Origin: Nemertoderma westbladi | Taxonomy: Eukaryota; Xenacoelomorpha; Nemertodermatida; Nemertodermatidae | Assembly: GCA_032718475.1 (NCBI GenBank) | Contig: JAUCBJ010001457.1 | Coordinates: 98,919 to 162,918, forward strand | DNA length: 64,000 nucleotides | Direction: 5' to 3' | Translations under genes and position numbers: made by a program | Notes under the pieces: generated by a model | The model's database searches: none | Told to the model about the DNA's origin: nothing | The model's input: the letters and a program-made list of their open reading frames with translations, nothing else | Shown: piece by piece, positions 47,831 through 57,814 of the stretch | How the letters are laid out: every line of letters begins with the position of its first letter | Position numbering within the stretch: the stretch's first letter is position 1

Positions 47831-47930
47831 GTAACTAAATCGAGCTGCCGCCCTAGTTAAACTGTAAAACTAACTAAACCAACTGCTGGCCTAACTAGTT
47901 AAACCACCAGCCACCAACCTGCAGAAGGAG

Positions 47931-50900
47931 ATGAGTCAGTCGGGAGAAATAACACCGACGCGGACCCCGGACGAAGAACAAACGATCCGCGAGGCCGCGA
48001 CCAGGCGGTATAGGCCCACGACGCCGGAGCCATCGGTAACGGGCGACCCGGAAGTTCAAGATAAGGGGGACCATCTGGAATCAGAAGCCGAGTCGAGAGG
48101 AGGGGGGATCGAGTCGGAGGACAGAGAGAACGAGCTCGAGGGAGAAGGAGACGAGTCGACACGGGACGGAGGTCGACGCACCGGTGTCGCCGGCCAGCCA
48201 CAGGCCGAGGGCGACGAGCGGCCCACCGAAACGGCGACGGTGGGGCCGACGGTGCGGCGCCAGACGCGGAGAAATGGAGGAGAAATCGGTACCGATGTTG
48301 CCGGCCAGCCACAGGCCGAGGGCGACGGACGGCCCACCAGAACGGCGACGGTGGGGCCGCCGGTACGACGTCGGACCCGGAGAGATGGACGTGAGGTCGG
48401 CGACGAGGACGTCGGGGTTTCTGAGCGACTTCGACGGGCCTACAACGCGACCCGGAGACTACTAGAGGAGGCCAGAAAGGGGAAGACGATAGACGAGGTA
48501 AAACTAAAGTCAGGACTAGGTAAGTCGGACAGACATTTATATTATCTGTTGCGCTTCGGGCAGAGAGAACTAGCCGAGGAGAGAGCGAAAGGGGTTGCCA
48601 GTGAACTGTTTGAACTATGGGAATGTGGGAGTATGGAACCTAGCGTAGCATCAGTGTACATAGGGCCATACTTGGTCGATGCCCGGGGAGTAAAATCAGT
48701 GGGTTGGAACAGACCTGAGGAGGGCAAATCCGAGGTTGACCCCGAGGATTCGGCCTCGTCGGTCGGAGGAAGTTCCGGGAAGCGGGGGAAAGTTAGTAGA
48801 TCGGGAAGGCGGAGGGAGTCCGTCGTAACCGATAAGTCTGCTACATCCTCCGCAAAAGGAAGACGGGTGAGAGAGGTAGGTGCCGTGTACCGTCTCGACC
48901 TGATAGAGCAAGGTCAGAAGGAAATGGATAAACGGTTGGAGGAGGGGAGAATGCGGCTAGAGAGGGAAGCGGCATTGATTAGAGAAACCGGAGAGAGGGC
49001 CGAAAGGGCTTTGAGAGGCCTTAGGGAGTGTGAGGAAATAGAGGAAAAGGAGTGTAGGGAACGTGAGGCGAGAGAGGAAAGGGAACGCATAAGGAGCATG
49101 AGGCGAGAGAGGAAAGGGAACGCAAAGAGCGTGAGGCGGAACGCAAGGACCATGAGGCGAGAGAGGAAAAGGAACGCAAGGAGCGTGAGGCGAGAGAGGA
49201 AAAGGAACGCAAGGAGCGTGAGGCGAGACGGGAAAGTGAACGCAAGGAGCATGAAGCGAGGCGAAGGGAGAGCGCTAGGAGAGTAGCAGAGCTGGCTGAG
49301 CGGGACGCGCGGGAATGTGAGAGGAGAATGGTAGAAGCTGAGCGAGAGCAAAAGGAACTAAAGAGACGCCAAAGTGAGCTTGGGGAACATAGGATTAGAC
49401 GCATGCACGAGCTGCAACTGGTGCGGGCAGGGACGTCTGAGAGCGGGACTGGCTCGAGTATTCTAGGGGAGCCAGGGGCCGTGGATACATTTATTAATAC
49501 CCCATTTACAGGGACCGCACGACAGACCCAAAACTGGTGTGACCGTACGGGCAGGGGGGGGTAATAATGATAATGGTACAGTAGACGTGGTTAATATTAA
49601 TAGTACCGTATGGGATAATTCTAATCAAACCTTTATTGCAGGAAATAATTTACCTAGTGGTAGTAATTTAAATTTAAATCAAAATAATTCTAATATTAAT
49701 GTAGAAAATAATTCTAATATTAATGTAGCTACGCAAAATAATCCAAATAATCAAAGTAATAACCCAAATTCGAACTTACAAAATAATTTAAGTAACGCAA
49801 TTACACAAAATAATCCAAATAACTTAAATAATGATCCGAGCCCGAATTTACAAAATAATTCAGATGGTGTAGTCGCACAAAATAATTCAAATGATTTTGT
49901 TTCGAACGAACAAGTTGGTTCCGTTTCTAATATGGGTGCTATTAACATAAACACGTCGGGCGTGTATAGCCAGACAGACGGGGGCCTGGTAGGTCGTACA
50001 GTTAGTAGGCAGGGAGTAGCTGGGTCAGGTAGACCCAGCGAGGGCCTGGTAGGCCACGTAGTTGGTGGGCAGGAGGAGGCTGGGTTGAATAGACCCAGCG
50101 AGGGCCTGGTAGGCCACACAGTTAGTAGGCAGGGAGTAGCTGGATTAGTTTAGGTAGACCCAGCGAGGGCCTGGTAGGCCACATAGTTGCTAGGCAGGGA
50201 GCAGAGGGCCTGGTAGGCCACGTAATAGCAGAGGGAGAGGCGGGGGTGAATAGACCCGACCGCGGTAGGGTTGATGTGTCGACTAGAGGGGGATATAGTA
50301 GCGGGATGAGAGATGGCGAAATTAGATGTGGCGAGTGGGGGGGGGGGGGGGCTACAGGGGCCCCACAACAACGAGTTAGCGGCGAAAGGGGGGGGGGGGG
50401 GGCAGAGAGTGTCCCACAGCCGTCAGCGGATAATGCGCGGGCCGAAATAGGTAAACCGCAACAACCGGCGACGGAAAGTAATAGGGGGATTGCGAGTATC
50501 CCCAGCGGCGTGCGACCGAGCAGAGAGAGACAGGTTGACGTCGTAAGAGGGCGGACGAAGCGTCGAGCCCGATCGGAAGAGGGAAGAAGAACAGTGGGGT
50601 TTAACCGGGAGGTCGACGAGAGATCTCACGAGCGGGAATATTCCACCGAAAGGAGAAGAAGAGAAGACAGCAGTGGAGGTATCGGCGCGAACGATAGAAG
50701 AGCGAGGACGGATAGCGAGCCGTCGGTGGTTGAGATGAGAACGGAGAGTCGATGGGGTCGGACTCCGGGAGATTGCCGTCGCCCCGGAGAGATGCGACCC
50801 GGCGAGGCGCACTACGCGCCGATGGAGGGGTACGCGATGTACCGGTACGAAGACGAGAACAGTAGGGGGGGGGGGGGGGGGGGGTCGAAGAGAAACTTTC

Positions 50901-51812
50901 CGACGGAATACACCTATCGATCGAGAATACGGTAGCCGCGGGGAGGATTATTCGAGAAGAATAAACTTCGATCCCGAACAACACATGCAGACTGTAGGAC
51001 ATACTGTAGGCCTTACTGCACATACCATAGGCCATACTGAGAGAGGCAATGTGGGCGATAGGACAGCGTGGACAACGGGATTAAACCCAGAAGTCGCGGA
51101 ATACATACCAGCGGGTAGGCCAGAAGCTGATAGGCCTATACCGGTACCAGTACAGCAGTATGACTACAGCATGCAGGGACATAACATATACCCAGGGGAG
51201 GGGGGAATTATTGCGGATAGGTGCATGGGCCCCAACATATTAACATCAACCGCAGTACCAAACATACCGGTGGGGGGGGGGGGGACAGGGTGACATTCCC
51301 CCATCACAATATCAACAATATACCCCGATAGGAGCAAGAACAACGAGACCCTTGGATGAGAATAGGTCGTGTGATACAGACATATGGAGGGGGCTGCTAC
51401 CCCCGATGACATACCCGAGTCAGAGAAAGTCAAGAAATAGGACGGACGAACCGCACCAGACAGGAGAAACTACACAACATCCGTCGAACCCATTGGAAGC
51501 ACAGGCGATGGGGATGGCCACGTTGATCGATGCGTTGAAAACGAGGATCGAGCTACCACCCGTGGAACCATTCAAATTCGATGGGAGCAGTCCGGAAGAA
51601 TATCTACAGTTTCGGCGCATGTATAGTAACGAAATACTAACAAAAAACTTGATGCAGGCGGAGTGCCTAAAGTATCTGCAAGTATACACGGGAGGCCCAG
51701 CTTATGACATCGTGAGGCAATATCAAGGAATAGAGGGCGGCTTCACGACAGCATGGCGGGCACTGTGGATAGGGAATACGGGCACCCGGCCAAGATCATC
51801 AGGCAGACGCTG
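47931..51812 (+). pseudogene. BEL/Pao Gag region, one coding stretch with six frame breaks
   Basis: It starts at ATG 47931. The N-terminal part (47931-49088) is acidic, then Arg-rich, with a duplicated VAGQPQAEGD segment and a conserved block LRRAYNATRRLLEEA...YIGPYLVDARGVKSVGW also found in the second element. A charged coiled coil (to ~49400), an Asn-rich tract (49562-49900) and RPSEGLVGH repeats (49980-50220) follow. The DUF1759-type Gag core (FKFDGSSPEEYLQFRRMY) sits at 51570-51630. The frame changes at ~49090 (2-bp insertion), the G8 run 49554-49561, ~50145 (5-bp insertion), the G20 run 50865-50884, the G13 run 51272-51284, and ~51769 (TG duplication). The shifts cancel in pairs, so the frame returns to that of Pol. 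Conserved sequence on both sides of each break shows this is one protein. Confidence 0.82.
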
Positions 51813-54800
51813 AGAGGCATAACATCGAGTGGCCTACAGGATAATCCCGTTAGCATTAAGACGTTCGCTAACAAAGTAGAAAAGGCGCTGATCGTGCTGA
51901 AGACGCTAGACGCGCCATACGAGCTCAACGCGTCCAACAACATCACCACGATAGCGCAGGCACTACCAAACTGGCTGCGCAACAAGTGGAGGAAAATCGC
52001 CTTCTCCACTCGAGATAAGAAGGGTGCGGAACAGGGTTTAGAAGAAATGTCAAACTTCTTAAACTACGAGGCTGAACTAATAACTGACCCAGTCTATAGT
52101 GAAGATAGCCTGGGAAAGGGACCGAAGACAGATTACCATAGACCGAAACCAGAGCACAATACATCAAACGCATTACCGAGACTCAGGCAATCATTGCCAT
52201 ATGCAGCGACGCAGGGGACTGCAAGTCCACAGCTAGCCGAGGATAAGACAACGCCATGGAACGGACAGGGAAACAATAACAACACGAATAAACATAACCC
52301 CAGTACGTCCAGTAGGCTGAATCCAAACAATAAGAATAGTAGGGACTTTGGTACAAACGCAACTGCGATACGCAATGCACTGTATAAAGAGGGCTACGAC
52401 CCAAAGAGCAAATGCCAGCTACACGCAAATGCGCTTCATCAAACCATGAACTGCAGGTACTGGCAGGCGCTACCTAGGCAAGATCAGATAGATTATGCGT
52501 CGAGCAATAGAATCTGCTCGCGATGTGTAATGAGTGGACATAGAGCAAGGGAGTGCAAGGAGAAGCCGATAAAATTTGGTCAGAGGAGAGGCCAAACGAT
52601 GGCGACGAGCACAGTAGGGGCGAAGAAGAGAGGAACGGTGTTACTTGGAGTAGTACCCGTGCGAGTGATCGGGGAAGGCAATCGATCAGTAACAACACTA
52701 ATGCTGGTTGATAGTGGAGCTGCCTTCACGTTAGTCGAGGAATGGGTAGCCGAAGAGGTAGGATTGAGAACAAGGCCAAGCAGAATGGCGGTAACAACCA
52801 TCTCTAGCAAAGATGAGATCCTGGAGATGAGAACAGGACGGTGCGCAATTGCAGCAGTGGCACCAGGATGCGACTATGGGGCAACCATCGACCCCATCCA
52901 AGTGATAGAGTCAATTAATATCAATGCCAGGCGGCCAACCAACATCGAGGTCGAGCAGTATAAATTCCTGGACGACATTGACTTCTCAATCCCAGACGTG
53001 GACGTTAGGAAGGTGTCCATCATAGTAGGTATGGACTGCCCAACGGCCCACGAAGGAATGCAAACGGTCTTCGGCGAAGACAAGCAGAGTGACCCGGTGG
53101 CCATATTAACACCATTCGGGTGGACGTTGAGTGGTCCAATTAAGAGCAAGATACCTTTTAGGATGTCGGAGACATCAGGATGCATGTTCGCGGGAACAAT
53201 GCAGGAAATGGGTGACGAGGGAGCAGAGGAGCAGCTTAAAAGACTGCTCAGACAGGATTTCGAGGGACTGAAAGAAACCGGAGTCGGGACCTCAGTAGAA
53301 GACAAGCAGGCTTTACAAAGCGTGGAGGAATCGATGACATGCAATGAGGGGCGGTATACTATAGGAATGGTATGGAAATTACCGAAGATACCGCTGCCCG
53401 ACAATAGAGGGATGGTACTCACGAGACTCCGCAAGCTGAAACAAACACTAAAACGGAGCCCCGAGAAGAATGAGTACATCCACAGAACGATTAAGAAGTA
53501 CGTCGAGAAAGGATGGGCCGTGGAGTTACCGGTCGACAAGCCGAACACGGACAGGACATATTACCTGCCACTACACGTGGCTTTAGACCCAAAGAAAGGT
53601 AAACTACGGATGGTAGTCGACGCATCGGCAAAGACCGACGGAAAATGCCTAAACGACTACCTGTTAGAAGGCCCAAACATATACAATTCGGGCATAGAGG
53701 TGTTACTTAGATTTAGAAATGGGAAACACGCCTTCACGTGCGACATAGAAGGCATGTTCAACCAAGTCCGTGTAATGGAAGAAGATAGCGACAGTCAACG
53801 CTTCTTATGGTATAACGGCGAGGAAGAACCGTCGATAATACCAGCATATAAGATGGTAGTACAAAACATGGGGGCCAAGTCATCTTCATTTACGACGACT
53901 ATGGCAGTGAGAGACACAGTGAAGGGGAAGGAAGATAGATACAGCAGTAGGGCCGTCGATATGATTCGACGCGGCTTCTACGTAGACGACGGAATGGAGT
54001 CTGGAAATACGGTTAAGGAGATACTGGACACAGGGCGCGAGGTTCGCGACATCCTAAAAGGATCCGGCTTTAACCTGACCAAATTCCAATCCAGTTCGGA
54101 AGAATTTATCACGGCGATAGAGGACAAGAGGCCAGAATCGACCATGGATAATCCCACAACAGTCAAAGGGCAGGACATGGCGATTAAGAGAACAGAATCT
54201 CAACAGAAGGCATTGGGAATCGTGTGGGATAGAGAGACAGACAAACTGAAGTATCAGCTGAGCCAGGAGGGCGCAGACATCCACACGAAGAGGGGCTATG
54301 TATCGTATATAGCAAGGATATACGATCCCCTAGGCTTAGCATCCCCATTATTAGTCACGGGGAAACAGATACTCAAGAGAGTATACAAACTGAAGGATGA
54401 GTGGGACGTAGAGGTACCAGAGGAAATCAAGAAACAGTGGAGCAAGTGGACAGGAGACTTGGAGGAGATGGGAACATACAACATGCCACGAGTGTATTTC
54501 CCGGATGGGAACATGACGAATCTGGACCTACACATGTTCTCCGACGCGTCGTTGGAAGCGTACGGTGCGGCACTCTTCTTAGTACAACGAGAGGGGGCTC
54601 ATAAGCCCAGATTAGCCTTTAGCAAAGCAAAGTCAACGCCGCCAGATTCAGCATCAGTTCCCAAGTTAGAATTGACAGCTGCGAGACTAGGAGTTAGAGC
54701 CACAGCCTACCTAGTGGATACTATTCCCAACATAGTAGAGACACACTACTGGACGGACTCCATGGTAGTGCTTGGTTGGCTACACAACAAAAGGATGAGA

Positions 54801-56609
54801 TACCCGATATTCGTCGCGAATAGAGTGGACGAAATAAGGGCGAGCACAGAACTGGAAAGGTGGCCCTACTGCCCAACGGACGAGAACCCAGCGGACTTGT
54901 TGTCGAGGGGCGTGGTACGCCACACTTCCTTGAAGAAGGAAGTATTGTGGCAACATGGGCCACAATTTCTGAGCGATAAGGAGGCCTGGCCGCCGATGAG
55001 AAAGGTGGACCCGGGCTCAGAAGTAGTGTCAGAGGGAGAAGAGGGAGATTCAGAGGGAGAAGAGATATACTCCCAGATGGTGAGGGAGATTAGGGACGTG
55101 CAACCAGGACGAGAACTGTGCGATAACCCGACGGATAAACTCCTCAGCTACAGTTCTAGTTGGTATAAGACCAAGAAACTAGTGGCGTACTGGAGAGCCT
55201 TCGGGAATTTCCTTGCGGGAGTTAGCAAGGACAAGAAGATCAGGACAACCATAGATCTGGAAGGAGCGGCCAAGGCAGTGATCCGCTATGAACAACGGAA
55301 GAACTATGGCGACGAGGTGGAACGCGTCGGTAACCAACAGCACCTCCGACGGGACAGCAAGCTGATTACGCTGTCGCCACAACTCAATGACGACGGGATT
55401 CTAGTAATGAATTCTAGGGTGGGATACAACAACAGCATAGTCGTACCACCGAAACCCATCATCATTCCCACAGGATCGCCAATAGTCCACCAGATTATCT
55501 GGGACTCCCACAAATCGATATTACATGGGAGCACCAACCGAACCCTCACAGAGATAAGGAGGACCTATTGGGTCAAACAACTGAGGAAGAAGGTAAAAGC
55601 GGTAGTGGGGCAGTGCCAGACCTGCCGACGAGCGAAGAAGGAGCGAGCCGTACAGGAGATGGCGCCGCTACCGGTAAGACAGCACGACCCGCCATTTACG
55701 CATTGCGGTGTGGACATGTTCGGGCCGATAAAGATCAAAGTGATGCGACACACGGAGAAACGCTACGGCATTATCTTCGTATGCAACAACACACGGGCGG
55801 TAGGGATAGAACTCGCCCAGGATGCAACCGCATCAGCATTCATTAATGCCTTAGAAAGGTTTAGGGACTGCAAAGGTGGGACGATCGCAGTGATATACAG
55901 CGACAACGGCACCAACTTTGTGGGCGCAGAGAGTGAGATGGCAGCGGCCTTGGACATCTTGGAGGGAGAAGAAGTCAGGGCAGCCATGAGACGACGACAA
56001 GTAAAGTGGGAGAGAAGGACGCCGTATGCACCACATACACTAGGATGCGTCGAGAGACTGGTGGGCAGTTCAAAGCGTCTAATGACGAAGCTAATGAACA
56101 CCCACATGGTCACTGAGGACGTCTTACGGACAGTACTTGCAAAGTGCGGGGGTATCATTAATAGCAGACCGCTATATCCAGAGAATGATGACCCTGAGTC
56201 ATTAGACGTGCTGACGCCTAGCCATTTCCTAATGGAAAGGCCAGCGACCATCGATATGCGGGGTGTAGACCCAGATGACATACACTCCCGCCAAAGTTGG
56301 AAAGTCGCTAAAGCAATAAGCGCAGAGTATTGGAGGAGGTGGGTCGAGGAATACCTACCCACACTCCATAAAAGGAGTAAGTGGAGGAAGCCAAATAGGG
56401 AGTTAAGAGAGGGAGATCTCGTAATCGTTACGGATGATACTATCATCAACAACCAGTGGCGGTTGGCGAGAGTTGTAGGCACTTACTCCGACGAGGACGG
56501 AAGAGTCCGATCGGTAGAAGTGCGGATAGGTGGTAAGATAGGTGCGAAGGACAGAAAAACCTACAGGAGAGCTGTGGGAAAATGCTGTCTACTAGAAGGG
56601 GCACCTTAG
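51753..56609 (+). CDS. pol: BEL/Pao Pol: Gag C-terminus, A17 protease, RT, RNase H, integrase
   Basis: 1618 codons, no break. Residues 1-250 finish the DUF1759 Gag domain (DREYGHPAKIIRQTLRGI), so the listed first codon is only where this frame opens, not a true start. A CCHC knuckle lies at 255-268 (CSRC...H...C). The A17 protease has VDSGAAFTLV with Asp320. The RT has Asp664 in FTCDIEGMF and YVDDG with Tyr743, Asp745 and Asp746. RNase H starts at about 931 (MFSDASLEAYGA) and includes YWTDSMVVLGWL. The integrase has an HHCC-type zinc part and a DDE triad at Asp1321 (CGVDMFGP), Asp1384 (YSDNGTNFVGA) and Glu1434. The C-terminus matches the DUF5641-like tail (GDLVIVTDD). It copies the RNA and inserts the cDNA. 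All catalytic residues I could check are present, so it may be active. Confidence 0.96.
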   Translation: MAGTVDREYGHPAKIIRQTLRGITSSGLQDNPVSIKTFANKVEKALIVLKTLDAPYELNASNNITTIAQALPNWLRNKWRKIAFSTRDKKGAEQGLEEMSNFLNYEAELITDPVYSEDSLGKGPKTDYHRPKPEHNTSNALPRLRQSLPYAATQGTASPQLAEDKTTPWNGQGNNNNTNKHNPSTSSRLNPNNKNSRDFGTNATAIRNALYKEGYDPKSKCQLHANALHQTMNCRYWQALPRQDQIDYASSNRICSRCVMSGHRARECKEKPIKFGQRRGQTMATSTVGAKKRGTVLLGVVPVRVIGEGNRSVTTLMLVDSGAAFTLVEEWVAEEVGLRTRPSRMAVTTISSKDEILEMRTGRCAIAAVAPGCDYGATIDPIQVIESININARRPTNIEVEQYKFLDDIDFSIPDVDVRKVSIIVGMDCPTAHEGMQTVFGEDKQSDPVAILTPFGWTLSGPIKSKIPFRMSETSGCMFAGTMQEMGDEGAEEQLKRLLRQDFEGLKETGVGTSVEDKQALQSVEESMTCNEGRYTIGMVWKLPKIPLPDNRGMVLTRLRKLKQTLKRSPEKNEYIHRTIKKYVEKGWAVELPVDKPNTDRTYYLPLHVALDPKKGKLRMVVDASAKTDGKCLNDYLLEGPNIYNSGIEVLLRFRNGKHAFTCDIEGMFNQVRVMEEDSDSQRFLWYNGEEEPSIIPAYKMVVQNMGAKSSSFTTTMAVRDTVKGKEDRYSSRAVDMIRRGFYVDDGMESGNTVKEILDTGREVRDILKGSGFNLTKFQSSSEEFITAIEDKRPESTMDNPTTVKGQDMAIKRTESQQKALGIVWDRETDKLKYQLSQEGADIHTKRGYVSYIARIYDPLGLASPLLVTGKQILKRVYKLKDEWDVEVPEEIKKQWSKWTGDLEEMGTYNMPRVYFPDGNMTNLDLHMFSDASLEAYGAALFLVQREGAHKPRLAFSKAKSTPPDSASVPKLELTAARLGVRATAYLVDTIPNIVETHYWTDSMVVLGWLHNKRMRYPIFVANRVDEIRASTELERWPYCPTDENPADLLSRGVVRHTSLKKEVLWQHGPQFLSDKEAWPPMRKVDPGSEVVSEGEEGDSEGEEIYSQMVREIRDVQPGRELCDNPTDKLLSYSSSWYKTKKLVAYWRAFGNFLAGVSKDKKIRTTIDLEGAAKAVIRYEQRKNYGDEVERVGNQQHLRRDSKLITLSPQLNDDGILVMNSRVGYNNSIVVPPKPIIIPTGSPIVHQIIWDSHKSILHGSTNRTLTEIRRTYWVKQLRKKVKAVVGQCQTCRRAKKERAVQEMAPLPVRQHDPPFTHCGVDMFGPIKIKVMRHTEKRYGIIFVCNNTRAVGIELAQDATASAFINALERFRDCKGGTIAVIYSDNGTNFVGAESEMAAALDILEGEEVRAAMRRRQVKWERRTPYAPHTLGCVERLVGSSKRLMTKLMNTHMVTEDVLRTVLAKCGGIINSRPLYPENDDPESLDVLTPSHFLMERPATIDMRGVDPDDIHSRQSWKVAKAISAEYWRRWVEEYLPTLHKRSKWRKPNRELREGDLVIVTDDTIINNQWRLARVVGTYSDEDGRVRSVEVRIGGKIGAKDRKTYRRAVGKCCLLEGAP

Positions 56610-57814
56610 TGGAGTTTGTCTTGAATTTAGTCGTCCAAGATTTGGACTGAGGGGGGTGGGATTGAGGGCGAGACGCCCTTCCCACACACAAAATAGAAAA
56701 AAAATAGAAAATAAAATAATAAGTACATAGTAGGTACGCAGTTAGTAGGCAGAAGTTAGTCAGTAAGAGGGTACGTAGTACCTAGAAGTTAGTCAGTAGG
56801 GGGTACGTAGTACCTAGAGTTAGTTAGTTAGGAGGTACGTAGTACCTAGAGTTAGTTAGTTAGAGTTAGAAGGTACGTAGTACCGATAGTTAGTTAGAGA
56901 GTTAGAGGGTACGTAGTACCGACAGTTAGTTAGAGAGTTAGAGGGTACGTAAGTACCGATAGTTAGTTAGAGAGTTAGAGGGTACGTAAGTACCGATAGT
57001 TAGTTAGAGAGTTAGAGGGTACGTAAGTACCGATAGTTAGTTAGAGTTAGAAGGTACGTAGTACCGATAGTTAGTTAGAGAGTTAGAGGGTACATAGTAC
57101 CGATAGTTAGTTAGAGAGTTAGAGGGTACGTAAGTACCGATAGTTAGTTAGAGAGTTAGAGGGTATGTAGTACCGATAGTTAGTTAGAGAGTTAGAGGGT
57201 ACGTAAGTACCGATAGTTAGTTAGAGAGTTAGAGGGTACGTAAGTACCAATAGTTAGTTAGAGAGTTAGAGGGTACGTAGTACCGATAGTTAGTTAGAGA
57301 GTTAGAGGGTACGTAGTACCGTTAGTTAGAAGAGAGAGAGTAAGAGGTAAAAGGGGTATAAGATATAGATATTAGTTAGCAGTTAGTAGCGAGAGGGGGG
57401 CATATGGGTACAGCTGGATAAATCGTGTGGCCACACTACGCATACTGCTGTACTGCATAGGCCCACAGAGTAGGCCAGAATGTGGATTAGAGAATAGAAT
57501 AATCCATAGGTAATAGTAAGTAGTAGGACAGTAGAATTAAAATAGATAAATAAATAGAATAGGGCTGAAAGTTACAAAAATAATGGCAACACAAGGGAAG
57601 TTATTCTAGAACATAATAAAAGTAACGGACAGAAATTGTAAATTACGTTCATTTACTAGTTTCAAAATTAATTAGTGATAATTTAGGTTAAAAAGGTGCA
57701 GTTAAGTAAGAAATAGGCCATTATCGAACCGTACAGAACATCCTAGATACATCACTCATCTGTATTGCGCCTTGGTAAGGCACCACCTTGCAGGTGAGCG
57801 AGTGAACGTTCGGA
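56610..57814 (+). other. Non-coding spacer between Pol and the extra ORF
   Basis: It holds the ~37-bp array (separate entry) and then AT-rich DNA. Shortly before the next ATG, CTTGCAG/GTGAGC (about 57788-57800) resembles both a splice acceptor and a donor. This may mean the downstream ORF is translated from a spliced subgenomic RNA. Confidence 0.4.
56733..57330. repeat. ~37-bp tandem repeat with GGTACGTA(A)GTACC palindrome
   Basis: About 14-16 units of AGTTAGTTAGAGAGTTAGAG then GGTACGTAAGTACCGAT. The first few units are diverged (ACCTAG in place of ACCGAT). Each unit can form a short hairpin at its GGTAC/GTACC. Confidence 0.9.
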
